From contig JADIXX010000008.1 of NCBI GenBank assembly GCA_016705575.1, positions 558,001 through 622,000 on the forward strand: a stretch of DNA of 64,000 nucleotides, given 5' to 3'. This document shows, piece by piece, positions 42,837-51,696 of this stretch (position 1 is its first letter; the number at the start of each line of letters is the position of its first letter). Under the pieces are notes generated by a model that searched no databases, had not been told where the DNA came from, and was given only the letters and a program-made list of their open reading frames with translations. Made by a program: the position numbers and the translations under genes. This DNA is from Candidatus Aalborgicola defluviihabitans (GTDB taxonomy: Bacteria > Pseudomonadota > Gammaproteobacteria > Burkholderiales > Burkholderiaceae_C).

Positions 42837-43592
42837 CTAGCGCAGCGCAACCACCAGCATCAAGCTGCCAATCAGCAGCGGTTGGTGGAGCATGTACCAG
42901 CTCAGACTCCAGCGGCCCATCCAGCTAAGTGCTTGAATAGCGGCGTTAGTGCCGGGTGCTGGCAATTGATCCATCCAGCCCCGGTTCAACACAAGCTGGC
43001 CAAACGCCATGCCCCACCACATCATGCCCAGCCACGGCAGCAATGGCACGTAGTCTTCGGTGATGGGCTTGTGGCTGATCAACCCAATCCAGTTGAGGGC
43101 ATTGGCATTCCAGGTCTCGGGATACGTCAGCAGGGCATGCAGTTCCGCAGAGAAAAACCCGGCTCCATTCGCAAGTAGTCCCGCCAGCCACAACCACGCG
43201 CCCCAAGATGCGGTCATGCGGCACACAATGAGCATGACCGCCATACCGTGCAGCACACCAAAATAAATCCAGCTATTGGGGAACATCAACGCAGACCCCA
43301 CGCTGACCGCTACGGCACAGCCTGCAATCTGTAGCCAGCGGCGCCAGAACCGGCTCCAACTTTGGCCGGCATGCACAGCAATGGCCTGACCAAAGCCTGC
43401 ACACAACAGGAATAGACTAAGGATGCAGGTGCGCTGCCCAGTCCACACGGGTGCGTGGTAGAAATTCTGGTGGATAAAACCAAAATGATTCAAATCAAAC
43501 GCAAAGTGAAAGAGCGTCATCCACAACACAGCGACACCCCGAACGATGTCCAGCGCAGGCAATCGTCCCATTGAAGGCCGACTGTGCGCCAT
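42837..43592 (-). CDS. DUF1624 / heparan-alpha-glucosaminide acetyltransferase-like membrane protein
   Basis: 251 residues from the ATG at 43590-43592, which overlaps the gspC stop (TGATG). About seven hydrophobic helices; the N-terminal ALDIVRGVAVLWMTLFHFAFDLNHF with a conserved His and Asp, and YMLHQPLLIGSLML at the end, fit the DUF1624 acyltransferase-like family. Substrate unknown. It is coupled to gspC, and its 3' end abuts the promoter of the RND/SQR operon. Confidence 0.8.
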   Translation of the reverse strand: MAHSRPSMGRLPALDIVRGVAVLWMTLFHFAFDLNHFGFIHQNFYHAPVWTGQRTCILSLFLLCAGFGQAIAVHAGQSWSRFWRRWLQIAGCAVAVSVGSALMFPNSWIYFGVLHGMAVMLIVCRMTASWGAWLWLAGLLANGAGFFSAELHALLTYPETWNANALNWIGLISHKPITEDYVPLLPWLGMMWWGMAFGQLVLNRGWMDQLPAPGTNAAIQALSWMGRWSLSWYMLHQPLLIGSLMLVVALR

Positions 43593-44047
43593 CACTGACT
43601 CAAGGGTGGCAGCTCCAGTGTGAGCCGGGCCGCACCCTGTGGGCCGTCGGCCAGAACGGCCTTGCGGGCAGTAACCGACTGCAACACCAGGCTGCCATCC
43701 ACCACCGCACCCACGCGGTAGGGCTTGGCCGGCTTGCCATCCACTGAAATAAGCGCCGCCCCACTGTGTGCGGGGTCTGCCACTACCCCCACCAGCACAT
43801 AGGGGGTCCGCGAAGACGCAACCTGTCCATCAGCTTGCGAAACCGGCGTGTTTCCGCCGCCCAGTGCGCGCGCCACCGCCTGTGGGTCCACCCCGGTAAC
43901 GCCCGCACCCGCCATTGCAGCCGACACCGATACACTGTGGCCTTGCATGCTCTTAAGCACCCAGTAGGTGCCGGTGAGCGCCGCCAGCGCGGCCACTGCG
44001 AAAGTAACCATACGGACCCGCCAGATGGGAATAGCGTTTGTTTGCAT
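43592..44047 (-). CDS. gspC: Type II secretion protein GspC (short form)
   Basis: 151 residues from the ATG at 44045-44047. One membrane helix (about 14-32, MVTFAVAALAALTGTYWVL) and the periplasmic homology region TPYVLVGVVADPAHSGAALI..GKPAKPYRVGAVV, which links the inner-membrane platform to the GspD secretin. No PDZ or coiled-coil C-terminus is present, so it is shorter than in enterobacteria. It is oriented opposite to the rest of the gsp genes, with only 23 bp to the gspG start. Confidence 0.85.
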   Translation of the reverse strand: MQTNAIPIWRVRMVTFAVAALAALTGTYWVLKSMQGHSVSVSAAMAGAGVTGVDPQAVARALGGGNTPVSQADGQVASSRTPYVLVGVVADPAHSGAALISVDGKPAKPYRVGAVVDGSLVLQSVTARKAVLADGPQGAARLTLELPPLSQ

Positions 44048-44070
44048 TGCACGATTATGATGGAACGACC

Positions 44071-44532
44071 ATGACCGCACGACCCACTTACCCCCTGACC
44101 GCCCGCTCCAAGCGACGCAGCCACCGCCCAACCGGCTTTACCCTCATTGAACTGATGGTGGTGCTGGTCATCATTGGTGTGCTTGCCGCGCTGATCGTGC
44201 CCAATGTGTTGGACCGCGCTGACGATGCACGTGCGACTGCCGCCAAGACCGACGTCAATAACCTGATGCAGGCGCTCAAGCTCTACAAACTCGACAACCA
44301 GCGCTACCCCACCGCCGCCCAAGGTCTGCAGGCCTTGCTTACCAAACCCACCGAAAGCCCCGTTCCGCCCAACTGGAAGCATTACCTGGACAAGTTACCC
44401 AACGACCCTTGGGGCCGCCCCTACCAGTACCTCAACCCCGGTGTGCGTGGCGAGGTGGATGTTCTCTCGTTCGGAGCAGATGGCCAGCCCGGTGGCGAGG
44501 GCAAAGATGCGGACGTCGGCAGCTGGGAATAG
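44071..44532 (+). CDS. gspG: Major pseudopilin GspG
   Basis: 153 residues from the ATG at 44071 (MTARPTYPLTA). The prepilin peptidase site is TG^FTLIELMVVLVIIGVL (Gly before Phe, Glu at +5). The C-terminus has the GspG signature LDKLPNDPWGRPYQYLNPG and FGADGQPGGEGKDADVGSW with the Ca2+-binding Asp residues. It builds the pseudopilus of the type II system. Its end overlaps the gspH start by 26 bp. Confidence 0.97.
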   Translation: MTARPTYPLTARSKRRSHRPTGFTLIELMVVLVIIGVLAALIVPNVLDRADDARATAAKTDVNNLMQALKLYKLDNQRYPTAAQGLQALLTKPTESPVPPNWKHYLDKLPNDPWGRPYQYLNPGVRGEVDVLSFGADGQPGGEGKDADVGSWE

Positions 44533-44962
44533 CGGGTTCACCCTGCTGGAACTACTGGTCGTGGTCGCCATCATGGCACTGGCCACAGCCGGTGTGGGGC
44601 TGTCGCTGCGCGACTCCTCGCAAACTCAACTGGAACGTGAGGCCCAGCGCCTGAGCGCCCTGCTCGAATCTGCACGTGCCCAATCCCGAATGACCGCCAA
44701 CCCGGTTCGCTGGACCACCACGCCCACCGGTTTTCGTTTCGATGGCATCACCGACTCAGAACTTCCCACCCGGTGGCTGGGCGACGATGTCACCACCGCC
44801 CAGACCAGCACCCTGATTCTAGGTCCCGAACCTATCATCGGCCCCCAGCGCGTGCGCCTGGTTTCACGCAGCCAGCCCAGCCGCAGCCTCACACTGGCTA
44901 CCGACGGCGTGGGGCCCTTCGCCATCCTGCCCGACACCGAGGCGGCCACCGCAACACCATGA
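44507..44962 (+). CDS. gspH: Minor pseudopilin GspH
   Basis: 151 residues, starting ATG at 44507 inside the gspG end. Short leader then SG^FTLLELLVVVAIMALA, with the type IV pilin N-terminus. The downstream beta-rich part is typical of GspH (FRFDGITDSELPTRWL). Minor pseudopilins initiate and tip the pseudopilus. It overlaps gspI as ATGA. Confidence 0.92.
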   Translation: MRTSAAGNSGFTLLELLVVVAIMALATAGVGLSLRDSSQTQLEREAQRLSALLESARAQSRMTANPVRWTTTPTGFRFDGITDSELPTRWLGDDVTTAQTSTLILGPEPIIGPQRVRLVSRSQPSRSLTLATDGVGPFAILPDTEAATATP

Positions 44963-45336
44963 AGGCGCACCGCCGACGCCCCGCGCTCATCAAGGGATTC
45001 ACGCTGATCGAAGTCCTAGTGGCTCTGGGCATTGTGGCGGTGGCATTGGCAGCAGGTGTGCGATCCACCGCTTCCCTGTCCCGCAATGCCGAGCGCCAGT
45101 CCGACCTGCTACTCGCACAACTGTGTGCCGAAAACTCACTAACCGCCGTGCGCCTGTCGCGGCAAATGCCCGCCGTTGGCGATAACACCAGTGTCTGCGA
45201 ACAGGCGGGGCGCAGTCTGGACGTGACCCTCTCCGCGCGCCCCACCCCCAATCCCAACTTTTTGCGGGTTGAAGCCCAGATAGCCGACCGGGCGCAGCCC
45301 CTGTTGACCCTGTCCACCGTGGTGGGACGGTACTGA
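44959..45336 (+). CDS. gspI: Minor pseudopilin GspI
   Basis: 125 residues with KG^FTLIEVLVALGIVAVAL, the prepilin cleavage site, and the GspI-type pair of Cys (QLCAEN.., SVCEQAG). The start ATG overlaps the gspH stop, and the stop overlaps the gspJ start by one base, so translation is coupled along the run. Confidence 0.93.
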   Translation: MKAHRRRPALIKGFTLIEVLVALGIVAVALAAGVRSTASLSRNAERQSDLLLAQLCAENSLTAVRLSRQMPAVGDNTSVCEQAGRSLDVTLSARPTPNPNFLRVEAQIADRAQPLLTLSTVVGRY

Positions 45337-46016
45337 TGCCCCCCACGCGTAACAAGGGCTTCACCCTGATCGAATTGCTGGTCGCCATCGCAGTCATGGC
45401 GTTGATGGCGGGTTTGAGCTGGCGCGGGATTGACGGCATGGTTCGCACCCAGCACCTGTTACAGCAACGCGCGGACCAGTTGATGCGGCTGCAAGCCGGT
45501 CTGGCGCAATGGACTACCGATCTGGATGCCATGGTGCAGTTGCCCAATACCCAGGCGCTGGATTGGGATGGCCGGGCACTGCGAATTACGCGGCGCAGCA
45601 GCACTGCACCGGGTGATGGCCTGCAAGTAGTGGCCTGGACGCGGCGCACTGAGGGCGCATCTGGTCAGTGGCTACGCTGGCAATCGGCACCGGTTGCCAC
45701 CCGGGCTGACCTGCAAGTCGCCTGGACCACCGCAGCCCGTTGGGCGCAGAACCCGGGCGATGCCGAAAAAGCCGCTGAAGTCCGCATCTACGCACTAGAC
45801 CAGTGGCGGGTGTTCTATTACCGATCCGATGCCTGGACCAACCCGCTGTCCAGCGACGTTGCCATCCCTCCCCCCAATGGCGAGAAGGTACCTGGCCCGA
45901 ACCTGACCCTGCCCGATGGCGTGCGCCTGGTGCTAACCCTGCCAGCCGACAGTGCTGTGTCCGGCACCCTGACCCGCGATTGGGTGCGCCTGACACAGAG
46001 TGGTGGCAAATCATGA
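45336..46016 (+). CDS. gspJ: Minor pseudopilin GspJ
   Basis: 226 residues. NKG^FTLIELLVAIAVMALMA leader and helix, then SWRGIDGMVRTQHLLQQRA and DLDAMVQLPNTQALDWDGRA, as in GspJ. It forms the pseudopilus tip with GspI and GspK. TGATG overlap with gspI and ATGA overlap with gspK. Confidence 0.94.
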   Translation: MPPTRNKGFTLIELLVAIAVMALMAGLSWRGIDGMVRTQHLLQQRADQLMRLQAGLAQWTTDLDAMVQLPNTQALDWDGRALRITRRSSTAPGDGLQVVAWTRRTEGASGQWLRWQSAPVATRADLQVAWTTAARWAQNPGDAEKAAEVRIYALDQWRVFYYRSDAWTNPLSSDVAIPPPNGEKVPGPNLTLPDGVRLVLTLPADSAVSGTLTRDWVRLTQSGGKS

Positions 46017-46987
46017 GTGCAGCGCCGGTCCGCCCCCAAGCACGCGATCGCGGCGCGGCCCTGCTCACCGCCATGTTGACGGTGGCGCTGGTGGCCAGTT
46101 TGGCATCAGCCGCCCTGTGGCAGCAGTGGCGCAGCATAGAGGTGGAAGCCGCCGAGCGTGCGCGAAGCCAGTCGCTGTGGGTGCTCACTGGTGCGTTGGA
46201 CTGGGCTCGACTGATCTTGCGCGAAGATGCCCGTTCCGGCGGTGCCGACCACCTGGGCGAACCTTGGGCCGTGCCACTGGAAGAGGCCCGTCTGTCCACC
46301 TTTCTGGCTGCCGACAAGGGAGCATTGGCAGACACCACCGATGCCGCCACACAGGTCTTTCTGTCCGGGCGCATCACCGACCTGCAGGGTCGCATGAACG
46401 TGATGGACCTGGTGGAAAACGGCAAGGTATCTGAACCAGCCCTGCGCGCGTTCGCCAAGCTTTTTGAACAACTCGGCCTGCCACGCTCCGAATTGGCCGG
46501 CCTGGCCGAGAATTTGCGCCTGGCCCAAAGCAATCCCGGCGAGAACAACTTTGCCGCCTTGATGCCGCAACGCCTGGAACAATTGCGCTGGTTGGGCCTG
46601 TCGGCACGCAGCCTCGCGCTGCTGGGCAACACCATCACCTTGTTGCCGGCGCGCACGCCGGTCAACCTCAATACCGCCAGTGCGGTCGTGCTGTATGCCT
46701 GCATTGCCGGGTTGGACATGGCACAGGCACAGCAACTGGCCAGCAGCCGCCAGACGACGCCCTTTCGAGCGCTGGCCGATGCCGGCAAGGTCGTGACGGC
46801 GGTGGCGGCTGAGCTCAACGACCAGCAACACAGCGTGACCTCGCAGTACTTTGAAGTCCAGGGCCGCCTGCGTATCGATCAGACCGTGGTGGAAGAGCGT
46901 TCGGTCGTGCAGCGCGAAGGCCTGACCGTCAAGACCCTTTGGCGCGACCGCGGCACCCAAGCAGCACCGACTGCCCCCCTACAATGA
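46013..46987 (+). CDS. gspK: Minor pseudopilin GspK
   Basis: 324 residues, the largest pseudopilin. The leader RDRG^AALLTAMLTVALVAS lacks the usual Glu5, as is normal for GspK, which caps the pilus. SGRITDLQGRMNVMDLV and the helix-hairpin-helix-like VNLNTASAVVLYACI are family features. gspL follows by 18 bp. Confidence 0.94.
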   Translation: MSAAPVRPQARDRGAALLTAMLTVALVASLASAALWQQWRSIEVEAAERARSQSLWVLTGALDWARLILREDARSGGADHLGEPWAVPLEEARLSTFLAADKGALADTTDAATQVFLSGRITDLQGRMNVMDLVENGKVSEPALRAFAKLFEQLGLPRSELAGLAENLRLAQSNPGENNFAALMPQRLEQLRWLGLSARSLALLGNTITLLPARTPVNLNTASAVVLYACIAGLDMAQAQQLASSRQTTPFRALADAGKVVTAVAAELNDQQHSVTSQYFEVQGRLRIDQTVVEERSVVQREGLTVKTLWRDRGTQAAPTAPLQ

Positions 46988-47005
46988 GCCTGCTCAAAAA
47001 AAAGC

Positions 47006-48268
47006 ATGTCCAACCTGATCATCACCCTCCCCAACGGCCTGCCAACCACGACCGCGTCTTGCGCGGCCGTGTTGGGCGACGACATGGGTGCGGTGATTCG
47101 GCATGTGGTAGCGCCATTGGCCCTGCTGCCCGAGGCGGGCGAGAGCGAAGTTGTGGTCGTGGTGCCCGCAGAGCAGTTGTCCTGGCACCGCGTAGAACTC
47201 CCCAAGGGAACGCTGGACCGCGGCCTATTCCAGGACGGCAGTACCGCACGCCTGCGCACCGTGCTGGACGGCCTGCTGGAGGACCGTCTGCTGGACGAGC
47301 CCGAAAACCTGCACCTGGCCATCCAGCCGCAGCCCCGTGCCGGTGAACCGGTCTGGGTGGCTGCCTGCGACCGCGCTTGGTTGCGAGCCTGGCTGCAGGC
47401 GCTGGAGCAATCCGCACGCCCGGTGGCGCGCATCGTGCCCGCTCTGGAACCCGTTGCCAGTGGCACAACCGACGCCCATACCCTACACGCTGTGGGCACG
47501 CCCGAGCAGGCGCACCTAATTTGGGCCAGCCCACAGGGCGTGAGCGTGCTACCGCTCAACGCCGCCAGTGCCGCACTGCTGGCAAACGCCCGTGGTGATG
47601 TAGCCCAAAGCGATGTTGTTCCTGGCGAAATCGTCGCCGAACCCGGCGTAGCGGCGCTGACCGAACACCTGCTCCCGGGCCGCATAAGCTTGCAAACCGC
47701 TGCGCAGCGCGCCATGGCCGCCGCCCGGTCTGGCTGGGATTTGGCCCAGTTTGACTTGCTAAGCACCCGCCAAGCGCGTACCCGCAAGCAGTTGTCGTCC
47801 CTGGGAATCAGTCTCTGGCGCGCCCCACACTGGCGACCGGCCCGGTGGGCTGCGCTGGCTCTGGTAGTGGTCAATTTGGTCGGCCTGCAAGCCTGGGCCT
47901 GGAAAGAACAGTCTGCACTGCAGGCCAAGCGTGACGCCATCCGAGCCGTGCTGCTCAGCACCTTCCCCGATGTGCGCGTGGTGGTCGATGCGCCACAACA
48001 AATGGCGCGTGCGCTGGCCGACTTGCAGCGCCAAAGTGGGGCTGCCTCTAGCCTGGACCTGGAAACTATGCTGGGACTGTTTCAGACGCTAGCCCTCGAA
48101 GAATCTACACCTTCAGCTATTGAATTCATAGCGGGTGAGTTGCGACTTAAAACCCAGCCGATCTCTGACGCCCAGCTAGCGAGCCTGTCCACCCGGCTTC
48201 AGGCGCAGGGCTACGCGGCCCAAATGCGCGGCGACAGCCTGGTCATCAGCGTGGAGCGCCGTCCATGA
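47006..48268 (+). CDS. gspL: Type II secretion assembly protein GspL
   Basis: 420 residues: a cytoplasmic actin-like part (about 1-255), a membrane helix at about 275-293 and a periplasmic ferredoxin-like C-terminus (..LSTRLQAQGYAAQMRGDSLV). GspL recruits the GspE ATPase to the membrane. Residues about 359-376 (LALEESTPSAIEFIAGE) are encoded by an antisense copy of the dispersed repeat (48080-48136). The ATGA overlap with gspM couples translation. Confidence 0.92.
   Translation: MSNLIITLPNGLPTTTASCAAVLGDDMGAVIRHVVAPLALLPEAGESEVVVVVPAEQLSWHRVELPKGTLDRGLFQDGSTARLRTVLDGLLEDRLLDEPENLHLAIQPQPRAGEPVWVAACDRAWLRAWLQALEQSARPVARIVPALEPVASGTTDAHTLHAVGTPEQAHLIWASPQGVSVLPLNAASAALLANARGDVAQSDVVPGEIVAEPGVAALTEHLLPGRISLQTAAQRAMAAARSGWDLAQFDLLSTRQARTRKQLSSLGISLWRAPHWRPARWAALALVVVNLVGLQAWAWKEQSALQAKRDAIRAVLLSTFPDVRVVVDAPQQMARALADLQRQSGAASSLDLETMLGLFQTLALEESTPSAIEFIAGELRLKTQPISDAQLASLSTRLQAQGYAAQMRGDSLVISVERRP
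48080..48136 (-). repeat. Dispersed in-frame hairpin repeat, copy F (antisense in gspL)
   Basis: Minus strand: GCTATGAATTCAATAGC, 18 nt, GAGGGCTAGCG. gspL reads it from the opposite strand in the same frame as the antisense copies in proA (A-L-E.. at GCC-CTC). Confidence 0.8.
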
Positions 48269-48777
48269 ACTCCACTCAACCCAGCCAAAACCCGCTGGCC
48301 GCTTGGCAGGCTCGCTGGACACAACTGGCACCGCGCGAAAGGCGCCTGCTAACCCTGACCGTGGTCGTGGTGCTGGCTGCGGTGCTGTGGCTGGCCGTAC
48401 TGGGCCCCGCACTGCGCGTGTTGCGCACCTCCACGGCCCAGGCTGCGGCACTGGACGCCCAGCTGCAACGCATGCAGACACTCCAGGCACAAGCCAAGGC
48501 CTTGCAGCAGCAAGCACCATTGGGCTATGACGACGCTGTGCGGGCACTGAAGCAATCCACGCAGCAGACCCTGGGCACCACGGCCCAGATCAACATCAAC
48601 GCCGACCGTGCCACCGTGACCTTGCAGGCCGCAGGCGCTGATGCCCTGGCCCAATGGCTGGCACAGGCCCGCCTGAACGCACGCTCTGTGCCGCTGGAAG
48701 TACGAATCAACCGCATCAGCACCCCGGCGGGCACCACCTGGTCGGGCGTGATGGTCATGGGTCTGCCCCCTCGGTGA
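48265..48777 (+). CDS. gspM: Type II secretion protein GspM
   Basis: 170 residues, one membrane helix (about 31-52), then a coiled-coil/ferredoxin-like periplasmic part. TQLAPRERRLLTLTVVVVLA near the N-terminus is typical. GspM partners GspL. Overlaps gspL and gspN at both ends (ATGA, TGATG). Confidence 0.9.
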   Translation: MNSTQPSQNPLAAWQARWTQLAPRERRLLTLTVVVVLAAVLWLAVLGPALRVLRTSTAQAAALDAQLQRMQTLQAQAKALQQQAPLGYDDAVRALKQSTQQTLGTTAQININADRATVTLQAAGADALAQWLAQARLNARSVPLEVRINRISTPAGTTWSGVMVMGLPPR

Positions 48778-49580
48778 TGGCGATGGCACTCTCCCATACC
48801 CATCATTCAACAGCCGCGCCTTGGCGCTGGGCCTTTTCGGGTGCGGTTCTGGGTCTGCTGGTGGCCATCGTGGTATTTGCGCCAGCGCGCTGGCTGGCGG
48901 GAGCGGTAGAGCAGGCCAGCGGTCAGCGCGTGAGCCTGGCGGGAGCGCGTGGCAGTGTCTGGCAAGGCTCCTCACAACTGGTGCTCTCCGGTGGCATTGG
49001 AAGCGGCGCAGGGGCAGCGCTACCGGGTCAGGTCCACTGGCAGATACGCCCCAGCTGGAGCGGCCTGCGTATTGCCCTGCAGGCCGATTGTTGCGCCCAG
49101 CAGCCACTGGAGCTGAAAGCCACCGTCACGGGCTTAAGCAACCTGCGCGTGACGTTCATGGACGGTGCATCCCAATGGCCCGCCGGTCTGCTGATCGGAC
49201 TGGGCACACCGTGGAACACGATCCAGTTGCAGGGCCAGCTAGAGGCCAGCACACAGGGCGTGTCCCTGGAGTTGGCCCCAGGGCGTCTGAACCTGAACGG
49301 ACGCATCCAGGTGGACGCGATGCAAGTAACCTCACGTCTGTCCACCCTGTCTCCTATGGGCAGCTACCGCATCACCGTGCAGGGCGGCACAACGACCGGA
49401 CTGCAACTGGCTACGCTGGACGGCGCCCTGCAGCTCAGTGGCCAAGGCGAATGGCTGGGCCAGCGCCTGCGATTCAAGGGCGTGGCCAGCGCCGCGCCAG
49501 AGCGCGTTGAAGCCTTGTCCAATCTTCTGAACATTGTGGGGCGACGCGATGGCGCCCGCTCCATCATCACCGTGGGCTAA
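48777..49580 (+). CDS. gspN: Type II secretion protein GspN
   Basis: 267 residues from the ATG at 48777 (MAMALSHTHH), which overlaps the gspM stop. A membrane anchor (about 18-38) is followed by a periplasmic beta-rich domain with RVSLAGARGSVWQGSSQLVL, the GspN signature. GspN is not present in all type II systems; where present its role is accessory. gspD follows by 17 bp. Confidence 0.88.
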   Translation: MAMALSHTHHSTAAPWRWAFSGAVLGLLVAIVVFAPARWLAGAVEQASGQRVSLAGARGSVWQGSSQLVLSGGIGSGAGAALPGQVHWQIRPSWSGLRIALQADCCAQQPLELKATVTGLSNLRVTFMDGASQWPAGLLIGLGTPWNTIQLQGQLEASTQGVSLELAPGRLNLNGRIQVDAMQVTSRLSTLSPMGSYRITVQGGTTTGLQLATLDGALQLSGQGEWLGQRLRFKGVASAAPERVEALSNLLNIVGRRDGARSIITVG

Positions 49581-49597
49581 GCCGGAGAGACCACCAC

Positions 49598-51694
49598 ATG
49601 AACACACCGATTTTTCAACGCCCCCGGTTAGCTATTGTTTCAATAGCTGCTTATGGACTATTGACGGGGGCTAGCGCTCTATTTTGCTCATCAGCACAGG
49701 CGCAAACGGCTCCAACTAGCACCGGCGTGACCAAACGCGGTGAGCCCATCACCCTGAACTTCACCAATGCCGAAATCGAAGCCGTAGCCAGAACCATGGC
49801 TACGCTAACCGGACGCAACGTGGTGGTGGATCCGCGTGTAAAAGGCACGATCACACTGACCACCGACAAGCCCGTGAGCCCGGCCCAGGCCTACAGCCAG
49901 TTCCTGGCCATGCTGCGACTGCAAGGCTACACCGTGGTGGATTCTGCTGGCCTGGACAAGATCGTACCCGAGGCCGACGCCAAGCTGCAGGGCGGTGCGG
50001 TATTTGACGGCAGCCTCGTGGCAGGCAACCAGATCGCTACGCAGATCTTCAAACTCAACTTTGAAAATGCCAACAACCTGCTGCCCATCCTGCGCCCACT
50101 GATCAGTCCTAACAACACCATCAACGTCAACCCTGGCAACAACTCCCTGGTCATCACCGACTATGGCGACAACCTGCGCCGTATCGCCCAGATCATTGCC
50201 GCCATGGACGTGTCCAACGCCACCGATGTAGAGGTGATCAACCTCCAGCACGCCATTGCGGTGGACCTGGCGCCCCTGGTGCTGCGCCTGCTCGAATCCG
50301 GCGGTGGTGTGGCCACGGCCCCAGGCACTCAAGCCGATGCTTCCTTCAAGACCACACTGCTGGCCGAGCCACGCAGCAACACCATCATCTTGCGTGCGGC
50401 CAATCCGGCACGCATGGGGCTGGCCAAGTCATTGATTGCGAAGCTGGACCAGTCCAGTTCCCAAAACCCCACCGGCAACATCTACGTGGTTTACCTGAAG
50501 AATGCCGACGCCACCAAGTTGGCCGCAACATTGCGGGCCGCCGTTTCGGGGGAGGCGCGCAGTCCGGCCACCTCCACGCCCGCCACTGGCACGGCGGCAC
50601 CGGCGGGCACCACCACCAATACCAGCGCCAGCCAATCCACCACTGGCGGGCAGATCCAGGCCGATGCAGCGACCAACTCCCTCATCATCAGCGCGCCCGA
50701 ACCCCAATACCGCCAATTGCGCGCAGTCATCGACAAGCTCGACGCCCGCCGTGCCCAGGTGTACGTGGAGAGTCTGATCGCCGAGGTCAATGCCGACAAG
50801 GCAGCCGAGTTTGGCATCCAGTGGCAAAGCCCACTGGGTAGCAATGGCGACGGCAGCGTGGGCCTCATGGGTACCAACTTCAGCATAGGCGGCACCAACA
50901 TCGTGACGTTGGCCACCAAGGCACTTAGCGGTGGCGCTACGCTGGCCACTGGGGGCAATTTCGCAGTGGCCAACCAGGTCAACGGCGTCTACGTGCTGGG
51001 TTTTCTGGCGCGCTACCTGCAGGCCAATGGCGACGGCAACGTCCTGTCCACACCCAACCTGCTAACCCTGGACAACGAAGAGGCCAAGATCGTAATCGGC
51101 CAAAACGTGCCCTTTGTCACCGGCCAATTCACCAACACCGGTGCAACGGGTACCAGCGGAACGGTCAATCCGTTTCAAACCATCGAGCGCAAGGACGTGG
51201 GCCTGACGCTAAGGGTCAAACCACAGATCAGCGAGAACGGTACGGTCAAACTCACCATCTTCCAGGAGGTCTCCAGCATTCAGCTCTCCACCCTCAACGC
51301 ACCCAACGGTCCGACCACCAACAAGCGCTCCATTGAATCCAATGTGCTGGTCAGCGACGGCTCCATCGTGGTGCTGGGTGGTCTGCTTTCGGACGAATAT
51401 TCGAATAACGTCGAGAAGGTACCTGGCCTAGGCGATGTACCGCTGTTTGGCAACCTGTTCAAGAGCGAGACCCGCAGCCGCAAGAAAACCAACCTGATGG
51501 TGTTCCTGCGTCCGGTGGTGCTGCGCGATGCTAGCGCCACCGACTCTCTGACCATGGACCGCTATGAGCTGATGCGTGCTACGCAGCAGGGGGCTCAGCC
51601 AGCACCCAGCTTGTCGGTTCCGGTCAACGCCGGACCGGTCATGCCAACGGCGCCTATTCCGCGCGCGGAACAACCCACCCCCAAGCCGCAGTAG
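49598..51694 (+). CDS. gspD: Type II secretion secretin GspD
   Basis: 698 residues: signal peptide about 1-36, N0-N3 domains (NFTNAEIEAVARTMATLTGR, VVVDPRVKGTITL), a Thr/Ser/Ala-rich insert near 325-350, and the secretin core (VYVESLIAEVNADKAAEFGI, DVGLTLRVKPQISENGTVKL, SETRSRKKTNLMVFLRPVVL). It forms the outer-membrane channel. The hydrophobic core of its signal peptide (LAIVSIAAYGLLTGASALF) is encoded by a copy of the dispersed repeat. gspE begins 2 bp after its stop. Confidence 0.97.
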   Translation: MNTPIFQRPRLAIVSIAAYGLLTGASALFCSSAQAQTAPTSTGVTKRGEPITLNFTNAEIEAVARTMATLTGRNVVVDPRVKGTITLTTDKPVSPAQAYSQFLAMLRLQGYTVVDSAGLDKIVPEADAKLQGGAVFDGSLVAGNQIATQIFKLNFENANNLLPILRPLISPNNTINVNPGNNSLVITDYGDNLRRIAQIIAAMDVSNATDVEVINLQHAIAVDLAPLVLRLLESGGGVATAPGTQADASFKTTLLAEPRSNTIILRAANPARMGLAKSLIAKLDQSSSQNPTGNIYVVYLKNADATKLAATLRAAVSGEARSPATSTPATGTAAPAGTTTNTSASQSTTGGQIQADAATNSLIISAPEPQYRQLRAVIDKLDARRAQVYVESLIAEVNADKAAEFGIQWQSPLGSNGDGSVGLMGTNFSIGGTNIVTLATKALSGGATLATGGNFAVANQVNGVYVLGFLARYLQANGDGNVLSTPNLLTLDNEEAKIVIGQNVPFVTGQFTNTGATGTSGTVNPFQTIERKDVGLTLRVKPQISENGTVKLTIFQEVSSIQLSTLNAPNGPTTNKRSIESNVLVSDGSIVVLGGLLSDEYSNNVEKVPGLGDVPLFGNLFKSETRSRKKTNLMVFLRPVVLRDASATDSLTMDRYELMRATQQGAQPAPSLSVPVNAGPVMPTAPIPRAEQPTPKPQ
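49629..49690 (+). repeat. Dispersed in-frame hairpin repeat, copy A (gspD signal peptide)
   Basis: GCTATTGTTTCAATAGC (perfect 7-bp stem, 3-nt loop), 18 nt, GGGGGCTAGCG. It is in the sense frame of gspD and supplies residues about 11-31, the hydrophobic core of the signal peptide. Confidence 0.85.
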
Positions 51695-51696
51695 CC

